DNA of 14,065 bases from Streptomyces alboflavus (GTDB lineage Bacteria; Actinomycetota; Actinomycetes; Streptomycetales; Streptomycetaceae), in assembly GCF_000716675.1 (NCBI RefSeq), contig NZ_JNXT01000109.1:1-14065 (forward strand), read 5' to 3'. Positions 8,260 to 14,065 of this stretch are shown here, one piece after another (within the stretch, counting starts at the first letter, position 1; every line of letters starts with the position of its first letter). Made by a program: the position numbers and the translations under genes. The notes beneath the pieces were generated by a model. The model saw nothing but the letters and a program-made list of their open reading frames with translations, was not told the origin of the DNA and did not search any database.

Positions 8260-9514
8260 TCCCGCGCCCCAGCCGGAACCCCGTCCAGCGCACCCCGTCC
8301 GCCGATATCCGGAACCCGCTCCCGCCGAAGCTGTCCCGCCGCAGCCAGCCCACCGGTGTGCGGACCACCGAGCCCGACGGCGCCCTTGCCGTGGTCCGGA
8401 CGAACGTCCGTGCGCCGTCCGTGCTGCGCCACCCGCCGTCCTCGCCGTGCACCGTCAGGCTGGAATCGTCGGCCACCAGCAGATCCCCCATGAGCGTGCG
8501 GGGCTCGACGCCCTTCCGGTGCCGCCAGATCCGCGTCCACGTCAGGCCCTCGTCCTTGCTGACGTGGATCGTGACCAGGCCGTTCTTCGCGGGCGGTGAC
8601 ACCGGTCCGTGCTGGGTGGCATACAGCCCGCCCCGGCCCGCGACCACCCGGAACACCGCGTCCTCGGCGCCGACACCCGGCAGGCGCGGGCGCTGCCACG
8701 TGCGGCCCCGGTCCGTGCTCCTGGCCAGCGCGGGCAGGCCAGTGCGCGGATCCGTGCCGGAGACGAACAGGCCCGCCCCGCGCAGGTCACCGGCCTGCCG
8801 CAACGGGCTCCGCAGCGGCGGCTGGTGGGCCAGGACGTGATGCCCGCCCGTCCTCGGCGACACGGCGAGCAGCCGCTCCCGCACACAGTCGTTCGGGTCG
8901 GACCTGTCGCGCTCCAGGCACTCCGGGACGAGGACACCGCCCCGCGCCACGGCCGCCGCCACACCCGCCGCCTCCGTCGTCCCGCGCCGCCACGTCCGGC
9001 CGCCGTCGCCCGTGAACCACGTGCGCCCCGGAGTGTCCGCCCGCTCCGAGCCCTCGACTATCAGCGCCCGCCCTGGCCCGAGCACCGTCACGTCCGCCGA
9101 GACGCCCCGGTCACCCGTCACATCCCGCAGCGGCGAACCACGCAGGCGCCATGCCTTCGCACCCCCGTCGAGCACCGCCACGCGCTGGCGGCACCGCCGC
9201 TCCGAGCACTCGGCGAGCAGCGCGAAGCCGGAGCCGTCCGCCGCGAAACCGATGCCGAACGGCGAGCCGGGCAGGTCCGGCGCCGACGGGATCCGGGGCG
9301 GCGGGATCCGTGGCGGCGGGATCCGGGACGGCGGGATCCACGGCGCCTGGGCCGGGCCCTCCGCCACCCTCTCCGCGCCCCGGCCGCCGCCGGACCCCGC
9401 GCCCCCGCCGGACCCCGAGCCCCCACCACCCCCGCCGCCCTCCCCGCCCCCACACGCCACCAGCACCCAGACCCCCACCAGGGCCACCACTCCCCGAAGC
9501 CCACGCCCCTTCAT
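8255..9514 (-). CDS. lipoprotein with sialidase-like (Asp-box) beta-propeller
   Basis: 419 residues from the ATG at 9514. A GTG at 9568 in the same frame would place 18 extra residues before the signal peptide and is less likely. The N-terminus has two arginines, a hydrophobic core and the lipobox LVAC (18-21), so Cys21 should be lipidated and the protein anchored outside the membrane. A Gly/Ser-rich linker (22-46) and a Pro-Ile-Arg repeat (about 59-77) follow. The rest carries five Asp-box motifs at 168-175 (TGDGGRTW), 266-273 (STDRGRTW), 319-326 (SKDEGLTW), 364-371 (STDGARTF) and 404-410 (SADGVRW). These mark blades of a sialidase/BNR or YCF48-like propeller. I could not assign the catalytic Arg triad, Tyr and Glu of true sialidases, so enzymatic activity is not claimed. 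It may bind a ligand or cell-wall component. It follows the mannosyltransferase on the same strand with a spacer of about 180 bp. Confidence 0.82.
   Translation of the reverse strand: MKGRGLRGVVALVGVWVLVACGGGEGGGGGGGSGSGGGAGSGGGRGAERVAEGPAQAPWIPPSRIPPPRIPPPRIPSAPDLPGSPFGIGFAADGSGFALLAECSERRCRQRVAVLDGGAKAWRLRGSPLRDVTGDRGVSADVTVLGPGRALIVEGSERADTPGRTWFTGDGGRTWRRGTTEAAGVAAAVARGGVLVPECLERDRSDPNDCVRERLLAVSPRTGGHHVLAHQPPLRSPLRQAGDLRGAGLFVSGTDPRTGLPALARSTDRGRTWQRPRLPGVGAEDAVFRVVAGRGGLYATQHGPVSPPAKNGLVTIHVSKDEGLTWTRIWRHRKGVEPRTLMGDLLVADDSSLTVHGEDGGWRSTDGARTFVRTTARAPSGSVVRTPVGWLRRDSFGGSGFRISADGVRWTGFRLGRGN
9288..9347 (-). repeat. 15-bp tandem repeat inside the lipoprotein gene
   Basis: Four 15-bp units, each beginning GGGATCC on the plus strand (9288, 9303, 9318, 9333), with variation in the remaining eight bases. 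They encode the Pro-Ile-Arg-Pro-Pro linker between the lipid anchor and the propeller. Unit length is a multiple of three, so copy-number change keeps the frame. Confidence 0.8.
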
Positions 9515-9605
9515 GCGACGCCCCCCACTCCACGACGAATCAGCAACTACCCCTGATACACCGCCCACCGCCCCGAGGTTCCCAACCCAGGCCCCTCAAT
9601 TTGCC

Positions 9606-9642
9606 GCACCGATTCCCGCACCGATTCCCCGCGCCGATCCCC
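9606..9642. repeat. short direct repeat in the spacer before the lipoprotein gene
   Basis: GCACCGATTCCC at 9606-9617 is repeated at 9618-9630 with one extra C, and in diverged form (GCGCCGATCCCC) at 9631-9642. It lies in the spacer between the mannosyltransferase stop (9694) and the lipoprotein start (9514). Otherwise the spacer is C-rich on the plus strand; I see no promoter or hairpin in it. Confidence 0.6.
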
Positions 9643-9693
9643 ACACCAACCCCCTCGACCACCCGCACCTCACGCCCCGCAGACCCCCCCAGA

Positions 9694-10902
9694 TCACGGC
9701 GGCCCCAACCACACCAACAACATGTGCCCGCCGAACGCCGCCGACGTCAGCGCCGCCGTCGAGAGCACCGCGAGCGTCACCCGCTTCCGCGCCCGGGCGA
9801 GCGCGAGGGCCACCGGCAGGAGCAGCGGGAAGCCGGGCAGCAGGAAGCGGGCGCGCGGGAAGTAGACGCCGCTGGAGCCGAGCACGATCGCGACCAGCAG
9901 GCCTGTGAACACCAGGAGCGGCAGGGGCTGTTCGCGCCCGGCCACCGACAGGACGTACAGCACGAGCGCGCCGAGCAGGACGAGCGTCACCATCACCAGG
10001 AACAGCTGCGGGCGCTCCACCAGGAACAGCTGCTTCATCCAGCGCAGGGTGCCGACGCCGCCGTCCCACTCGTTGTGCCACAGCTTCTGCACCGCGAAGT
10101 AGCCGTCCCAGCGGCCGAGGCGCGCTCCCACCCAGCCGACGTACGCGAGCCAGCCGAGCGGCGCGAGCAGCGCGCCGGTCAGGGCGCGGGCGTCGAAGCG
10201 GCGGCGCAGCGCGAGCAGCGCGGTGACGGACACGGCGGCGGCGACGGCGATGCCGGTGGGGCGTGTGAGGCCCGCGAGGGCGGCGAGGGCGCCCGCCCAC
10301 ACCCAGCGGCCGGTGAGCACCGCGTACAGCGACCAGGCGGCGAGCGCTGTGAACAGCGACTCCGTGTAGCCCATCCACTGCACGAGCGCGACCGGCAGAC
10401 AGGCCCACAGGGTCACCAGGAGCACGCCCGCGCGACGCCCGTGCAGCCGGTCGCCGACCTTGAAGATCCCCCACGCCGCGAGGAAGGAGCAGCCGACGGC
10501 GAGCGCGAGCCCGACGGCGCCGCGCGGGGCCGGGAGCAGCGCGTCGCCCGCCCGGATCAGGAGCGGGAACAGCGGGAAGAACGCCAGGTTGTTGGTGTCG
10601 AAAGCGTGCCCGAGCGTGTCCGCGTACCCGTGCGCCGCGATCCTCAAGTACCAGTCGCAGTCCCAGGACTCGGCGAGCAGATGCCACAGCTCACGGTGTT
10701 CGCGGCGGGCCCAGACGGCGAGGACGAGCAGGCCGAGGACGCGGACGGCGGCGTACGCGAGGAGCGCGGGCGCCGCGTACCGCAGCGCGCGGGCCGCACG
10801 CCGGTGCGCGGCGGCGCGCGGGGCCGTGGCGCGGGGGCGGCGGGAGGCGGGGACGCGGGACGGCGCGGCGGTCGAGAGGTCGGAAGGGGGTCCGTACGGC
10901 AC
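9694..10902 (-). CDS. PIG-V-like GT-C membrane mannosyltransferase
   Basis: 402 residues from the GTG at 10902, which has GGGAG five bases upstream. A GTG at 10965 would add 21 residues, but it sits inside a strong hairpin, so I prefer the shorter form. After a basic N-terminus (to about 40) the protein is mostly hydrophobic, with around ten membrane segments. Family motifs are WDCDWYLRIAAHGY (80-93, with the acidic residues expected in the first extracytoplasmic loop of GT-C enzymes), FFPLFP (108-113), GYTES (178-182), LTRPTG (212-217) and RARFLLPGFP (350-359). These match the mannosyltransferase (PIG-V) family, which uses polyprenyl-phosphate sugars on the outer face of the membrane. Donor and acceptor cannot be read from sequence; protein mannosylation or glycolipid assembly are the options. 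It may be co-transcribed with the lipoprotein downstream. Confidence 0.85.
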   Translation of the reverse strand: MPYGPPSDLSTAAPSRVPASRRPRATAPRAAAHRRAARALRYAAPALLAYAAVRVLGLLVLAVWARREHRELWHLLAESWDCDWYLRIAAHGYADTLGHAFDTNNLAFFPLFPLLIRAGDALLPAPRGAVGLALAVGCSFLAAWGIFKVGDRLHGRRAGVLLVTLWACLPVALVQWMGYTESLFTALAAWSLYAVLTGRWVWAGALAALAGLTRPTGIAVAAAVSVTALLALRRRFDARALTGALLAPLGWLAYVGWVGARLGRWDGYFAVQKLWHNEWDGGVGTLRWMKQLFLVERPQLFLVMVTLVLLGALVLYVLSVAGREQPLPLLVFTGLLVAIVLGSSGVYFPRARFLLPGFPLLLPVALALARARKRVTLAVLSTAALTSAAFGGHMLLVWLGPP

Positions 10903-10922
10903 TGCGGCTCCCGGTACGAGAA

Positions 10923-10966
10923 GGTGCGCTACCGGTCGACCCTTCCCGAGGGACCGGTGGCGCACC
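10923..10966 (-). terminator. strong stem-loop just upstream of the mannosyltransferase
   Basis: GGTGCGCTACCGGTC at 10923-10937 pairs with 10952-10966 over 15 bp with one mismatch, with further CCT/AGG pairing inside. It lies between the mutase stop (11069) and the mannosyltransferase start (10902). It could be a second terminator for the mutase transcript or a leader structure affecting the downstream gene. Confidence 0.55.
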
Positions 10967-10995
10967 GGGGAGCCGCGTCAGGCGCCGTACGGGAA

Positions 10996-11037
10996 CCACC
11001 CCTTCGGGTGGCAGGCCGTGCGCCCACCCGCACGGCC
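10996..11037 (-). terminator. tandem hairpins, terminator of the mutase gene
   Basis: Two hairpins lie back to back: CCACCC (10996-11001) with GGGTGG (11006-11011) over a 4-nt loop, and GGCCGTGCG (11014-11022) with CGCACGGCC (11029-11037) over a 6-nt loop. The second is the first structure met by polymerase after the mutase stop at 11069, making it the likeliest terminator. Confidence 0.65.
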
Positions 11038-11068
11038 GTACGCGACCGCCGCCGCGCAGGGGATCCCC

Positions 11069-12736
11069 TCAGATCCCCGCGGCCTCCGCCAGATCCCGCT
11101 TCAGCGCCGCGAGCAGCTCCGCCGCCTTCGCGTGGGCCGCGGGCAACGCGGCGCGGTCCGCCACCGGCACCACGACCTCCAGGTAGCACTTGAGCTTCGG
11201 CTCGGTGCCGCTGGGGCGCACGATGACGCGGGCGCCGTCGAGGGTGTACCGGAGGCCGTCCGTGGGCGGCAGCGTCTCCGTGCCCTTGGTCAGGTCCTCC
11301 GCGCGGGTCACCGCGAGCCCGGCGAGGCGCTCCGGCTGCTGCTCGCGCAGGCGGCGCATCGCGGCCGCGATCAGCGACAGGTCCTCCACCCGCACCGACA
11401 GCTGGTCGGTGGCGTGCAGGCCGTGCTCCACCGCCAGGTCGTCGAGCAGGTCCAGGAGGGTGCGCCCCTCCTCCTTCAGGCCGGAGGCCAGCTCCGTGAC
11501 GAGCAGCGCCGCCGTGATGCCGTCCTTGTCGCGTACGCCCTCGGGGTCGACGCAGTAGCCGAGCGCCTCCTCGTAGCCGTACCGCAGGCCGTCGACGCGG
11601 GCGATCCACTTGAAGCCCGTCAGCGTCTCCTCGTAGCCGAGGCCCGCCTTCTCGGCGATGCGGCCGAGCAGCGACGACGACACGATCGACTCTGCGAAGG
11701 TGCGCGGCCCGTCCGCGGCGACACCCCTGCGGACCAGGTGCGCGGCGAGCAGCGCGCCGACCTCGTCGCCGCGCAGCATCCGCCAGTCGCCGTCGCCCAC
11801 CGGGACGGCCACCGCGCAGCGGTCCGCGTCCGGGTCGTTGGCGATCACCAGGTCGGGGCGGGCCTCGCGGGCCGTGGCGAACGCCAGGTCCATCGCGCCC
11901 GGCTCCTCCGGGTTCGGGAAGGCGACCGTCGGGAAGTCCGGGTCGGGCTCCGCCTGCTCCGCGACGAGCACCGGCGCGGGGAAACCGGCCCGCGCGAACG
12001 CCGCGAGGAGCGTGTCCTTGCCGACGCCGTGCATGGCCGTGTAGACGGTCGTGGCGGTCCGCGGGGAGCCCTGGGCCAGGACCGCGTCCGTACGCGCCAG
12101 ATAGGCCTCCAGGACGTCCTCGCCGAGGGTCTGCCAGCCGCCCTCCGGACGCGGTACGTCGTGCAGGCTGCGCACGGCCGCGATCTCGGCGGCGATCTCG
12201 CCGTCGGCGGGCGGCACGATCTGCGAGCCGTCGCCCAGATAGACCTTGTAGCCGTTGTCGCGCGGCGGGTTGTGGCTGGCGGTGACCTCCACGCCCGCGA
12301 CCGCGCCCAGGTGCCGTATGGCGAAGGCGAGGACCGGGGTCGGCAGGGGGCGCGGCAGGACGGCGGCGCGCAGGCCCGCGCCGGTCATCACGGCGGCCGT
12401 GTCCCTGGCGAAGTCCGCCGACTTGTAGCGCGCGTCGTAGCCGATCACCACGAGGCCGTCGGTGTGGCCCTTGCCCTTCAGGTACGCGGCCAGGCCCGCC
12501 GCCGCGCGGATGACCACGGAACGGTTCATCCGCAGAGGGCCCGCGCCCAGCTCGCCGCGCAGCCCCGCGGTGCCGAACTGCAGCGTGCCCGCGAACCGCG
12601 CGGCCAGCTCGTCCAGGACGGCCGGGCTGCCCGGCGCCGCGTCGACGAGCTTCGCCAGCTCCTCGCGGGTCTCCGGGTCCGGGTCCTCGGCCAGCCAGGC
12701 CTGGGCGCGGGCGATGAGTTCTCCGTGGTCCTGCAC
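11069..12736 (-). CDS. phosphohexomutase-superfamily enzyme, probable phosphopentomutase
   Basis: 555 residues. The cytosolic enzyme moves a phosphate between C1 and C5/C6 of a sugar through a phosphoserine. All four superfamily signatures are present: TASHNP at 152-157 (phosphoserine Ser154), the metal loop DPDADR at 301-306, the sugar loop GYEEALGY at 387-394, and the phosphate-binding RPSGTEPK at 507-514. The GTAGLRGELGAGPLRMN opening (55-71) and the length of about 555 residues fit the PGM2/PgcA branch, which includes enzymes acting as phosphopentomutases, better than the shorter AlgC/ManB branch of about 450. Sitting directly downstream of purine-nucleoside phosphorylase and near deoC, conversion of (deoxy)ribose-1-phosphate to the 5-phosphate is the likely job. 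Automatic annotation would probably say phosphomannomutase. The GTG start has GGAGAGG ten bases upstream. It probably shares a transcript with the phosphorylase unless the hairpin between them terminates. Confidence 0.9.
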   Translation of the reverse strand: MQDHGELIARAQAWLAEDPDPETREELAKLVDAAPGSPAVLDELAARFAGTLQFGTAGLRGELGAGPLRMNRSVVIRAAAGLAAYLKGKGHTDGLVVIGYDARYKSADFARDTAAVMTGAGLRAAVLPRPLPTPVLAFAIRHLGAVAGVEVTASHNPPRDNGYKVYLGDGSQIVPPADGEIAAEIAAVRSLHDVPRPEGGWQTLGEDVLEAYLARTDAVLAQGSPRTATTVYTAMHGVGKDTLLAAFARAGFPAPVLVAEQAEPDPDFPTVAFPNPEEPGAMDLAFATAREARPDLVIANDPDADRCAVAVPVGDGDWRMLRGDEVGALLAAHLVRRGVAADGPRTFAESIVSSSLLGRIAEKAGLGYEETLTGFKWIARVDGLRYGYEEALGYCVDPEGVRDKDGITAALLVTELASGLKEEGRTLLDLLDDLAVEHGLHATDQLSVRVEDLSLIAAAMRRLREQQPERLAGLAVTRAEDLTKGTETLPPTDGLRYTLDGARVIVRPSGTEPKLKCYLEVVVPVADRAALPAAHAKAAELLAALKRDLAEAAGI

Positions 12737-12786
12737 GTCTGGTCGGCCTCTCCGTGACGGGGGTCTTGCTCTTCCGGCTTTCCCGC

Positions 12787-12818
12787 CCGGCGCGCGTCGG
12801 TACCCGCCGCGCGGCCGG
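12787..12818 (-). terminator. imperfect GC hairpin between the phosphorylase and mutase genes
   Basis: CCGGCGCGCG at 12787-12796 pairs with CGCGCGGCCGG at 12808-12818, with one bulged G and an 11-nt loop. It lies between the phosphorylase stop (12870) and the mutase start (12736). It may attenuate rather than separate the two genes. Confidence 0.4.
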
Positions 12819-12827
12819 ACGGGGGCA

Positions 12828-12872
12828 GGTGGATCGGGTGGATCAGGTGGGTCGGGTGGGGCGCGTGGGTCA
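12828..12872 (-). repeat. 9-bp tandem repeat ending on the phosphorylase stop codon
   Basis: Five 9-bp units on the plus strand: GGTGGATCG, GGTGGATCA, GGTGGGTCG, GGTGGGGCG and CGTGGGTCA. The last contains the stop codon of purine-nucleoside phosphorylase (TCA at 12870-12872). Read on the coding strand, the repeat begins with the stop and runs downstream in phase with the gene. Confidence 0.65.
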
Positions 12873-13694
12873 GATGCGGCCCAGGACCTGCCCGAGCAGC
12901 TCGCCCATCCGCGTGGCGGAGTCGCGGCCCGCCTGCAGGACCTCTTCGTGGTTCAGCGGCTCGCCCGTCATGCCTGCGGCGAGGTTCGTCACCAGGGAGA
13001 TGCCGAGCACCTCGGCGCCCGCCTCACGCGCGGCGATGGCCTCGAGGACCGTCGACATGCCGACCAGGTCCGCGCCGATCGTGCGGGCCATGCGGATCTC
13101 GGCCGGGGTCTCGTAGTGCGGGCCGGGGAACTGGGCGTACACGCCCTCTTCCAGGCTCGGGTCGATCTCCTTGCACAGCGCGCGCAGGCGCGGCGAGTAC
13201 AGGTCGGTCAGGTCCACGAAGTTCGCGCCGACGATCGGGGACGTCGCCGTCAGGTTCAGGTGGTCGCTGATCAGGACGGGCTGGCCCGGGCGCATGCCCT
13301 CGCGGAGGCCGCCGCAGCCGTTCGTCAGCACGATCGTCTTGCAGCCGGCCGCCACGGCGGTGCGTACGCCGTGCGCGACGGCGGCGACGCCTCGGCCCTC
13401 GTAGTAGTGCGTGCGGCCCAGGAAGACCAGGGCGCGCTTCTCACCGATCTTGAAGGAGCGGATCCGGCCGCCGTGGCCCGCGACGGCCGGCGGCGGGAAG
13501 CCCGGCAGCTCGGTGACCGGGAACTCGGCCTCGGGGGCGCCGAGCGCCTCCACGGCCGGGGCCCAGCCGGAGCCCATCACGAGGGCTACGTCGTGGGTCT
13601 CGGCGCCTGTCAGCTCGCGCAGGCGGGCGGCGGCGGCGTCGGCGGCGGCGTAGGGGTCGCCCTGGATGTCGTCCGGAATAACTGAAGCGTTCAC
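12870..13694 (-). CDS. purine-nucleoside phosphorylase, trimeric type
   Basis: 274 residues, the usual length of trimeric PNPs. It splits purine (deoxy)nucleosides with phosphate to give the base and (deoxy)ribose-1-phosphate in the cytosol. Motifs seen are GSGW at 41-44 (phosphate-binding Ser42), RTHYYEG at 94-100 (His96 and the following Tyr at the phosphate/sugar site), TNGCGGL at 124-130, [11 protein letters not shown] at 191-201 (with the base-binding glutamate, Glu195 or Glu199), VGMST at 211-215 (phosphate site) and SLVTNLAAG at 233-241 (Asn237, purine recognition). The start is a GTG with no ribosome site. A TACCCT -10-like box ends seven bases before it, so the message may be leaderless. 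A palindrome identical to that at deoC lies just upstream. The mutase gene follows, which fits nucleoside breakdown. Substrate preference between guanosine/inosine and adenosine cannot be decided here. Confidence 0.94.
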   Translation of the reverse strand: MNASVIPDDIQGDPYAAADAAAARLRELTGAETHDVALVMGSGWAPAVEALGAPEAEFPVTELPGFPPPAVAGHGGRIRSFKIGEKRALVFLGRTHYYEGRGVAAVAHGVRTAVAAGCKTIVLTNGCGGLREGMRPGQPVLISDHLNLTATSPIVGANFVDLTDLYSPRLRALCKEIDPSLEEGVYAQFPGPHYETPAEIRMARTIGADLVGMSTVLEAIAAREAGAEVLGISLVTNLAAGMTGEPLNHEEVLQAGRDSATRMGELLGQVLGRI

Positions 13695-13701
13695 GCCGAC
13701 G

Positions 13702-13731
13702 AGGGTAGCCGGTTACGCCCTACGCGCGTAG
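13702..13731 (-). promoter_or_regulatory. putative operator and promoter of the phosphorylase gene
   Basis: The palindrome CTACGCGCGTAG occupies 13720-13731, identical to the site before deoC. On the minus strand it is followed after 12 bases by TACCCT (13707-13702), a -10-like box ending seven bases before the GTG at 13694. The palindrome would cover the -35 area, so a bound repressor would block polymerase. No consensus -35 is visible, and the promoter is inferred from spacing. Confidence 0.55.
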
Positions 13732-13806
13732 ATGACGATGCCCACGGGATCCGGATCGTTGCCTTGTCGTTTCCGACAAAGGGGGGGCGGGGCGCTGTCC
13801 TTCGCA

Positions 13807-13943
13807 GGGCGCCCCAGTCCCACCCCTTCCCGAAACCGGGGCGCTGCGCCCCCTGGACCCCAGCCTCGCGCCGACGTCCCGTGCGGGTGGGACAGCCTCC
13901 GCCGATCGGCCTGCGGCCTCGTCCTCAAACGCCGGACGGGCTG
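13807..13943. repeat. Streptomyces interspersed intergenic repeat, copy 3
   Basis: This copy holds all modules in order: GGGCGCCCCAGTCCC onward at 13807-13861, with a GGGGCG-CTG-CGCCCC hairpin; GCCTCCGCCGATCGG around 13895-13909; and the 27-bp module with GTCCTCAAACGCCGGACGGG at 13917-13943. It matches the two copies upstream of deoC, so the elements flank both nucleoside-catabolism blocks on their promoter sides. The rest of the spacer to the window end holds no gene I can support. Confidence 0.75.
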
Positions 13944-14027
13944 AAATTACGCCGGGCAGGCGGTGCGGCCCGCCCTGGCCGAAGCAATGGCGGGGGCGGG
14001 CGGGTGGGAGAAAGCCTGTCGTGGGGG

Positions 14028-14056
14028 TCCCCCCTGCTCCTTAAGAGCTTGGGGGA
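14028..14056. terminator. stem-loop at the right edge, Streptomyces-type repeat
   Basis: TCCCCC at 14028-14033 pairs with GGGGGA at 14051-14056, and GCTC (14036-14039) with GAGC (14045-14048), around a CTTAA centre. Directly before it a GGGGG run can pair alternatively with the C run. The layout resembles a common Streptomyces intergenic hairpin repeat. It probably ends a transcript arriving from outside the window. Confidence 0.5.
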
Positions 14057-14065
14057 GTTTGAGGA

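Noticed and set aside
9151..12757. Two long plus-strand open frames (680 and 765 codons) opposite the lipoprotein, mannosyltransferase and mutase genes
   Set aside because: Both cross several spacers and terminators and lie antisense to well-supported genes.
13944..14065. A gene or RNA in the last 120 bases
   Set aside because: Only GC-rich sequence and a repeat-type hairpin are seen; no start with a ribosome site and no tRNA-like fold.

Overview
The window is very GC-rich. Most codons end in G or C, only one TTA codon was found in the predicted genes, spacers are full of strong hairpins, and a DasR-type operator precedes a secreted chitinase. This points to a Streptomyces or close relative, and it looks like chromosomal core sequence. 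I saw no tRNA, rRNA, CRISPR array, transposase, integrase or phage gene.

Layout: a G-rich spacer and a small secreted protein of unknown function (+, 251-697); a bidirectional terminator; a three-gene minus-strand operon of deoxyribose-phosphate aldolase (deoC), a full-length aldehyde dehydrogenase and a cysteine-less aldehyde-dehydrogenase-like protein (825-4167); a spacer built from Streptomyces-type interspersed repeats (4199-4468); a secreted multidomain GH18 chitinase (-, 4469-6802); a divergent spacer with a DasR-like site; a membrane PH-domain protein (+, 7025-8134) followed by in-phase 33-bp tandem repeats; a bidirectional terminator; a minus-strand lipoprotein with a sialidase-like propeller (8255-9514); a PIG-V-like GT-C membrane mannosyltransferase (9694-10902); a phosphohexomutase-superfamily enzyme (11069-12736); purine-nucleoside phosphorylase (12870-13694); and a second repeat-rich spacer up to the end.

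The strongest functional theme is nucleoside catabolism. Purine-nucleoside phosphorylase releases (deoxy)ribose-1-phosphate. The mutase, which resembles the PGM2/phosphopentomutase type, could convert it to the 5-phosphate. DeoC splits deoxyribose-5-phosphate into glyceraldehyde-3-phosphate and acetaldehyde, and the aldehyde dehydrogenase pair could oxidise the acetaldehyde. These genes form two blocks about 7 kb apart. The same 12-bp palindrome, CTACGCGCGTAG, sits at the promoter-proximal end of both blocks (4187-4198 before deoC, 13720-13731 before the phosphorylase) and is a good candidate for a shared operator.

Points most worth a second look: the shared palindrome; the split, ALDH16-like arrangement of a catalytic and a non-catalytic aldehyde dehydrogenase; the 33-bp repeat that carries the stop codon of the PH-domain gene and continues in phase beyond it; and the chitinase with both a DasR site and a TTA codon in its signal-peptide region. 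No wholly new multigene system such as a defence island or biosynthetic cluster could be supported.
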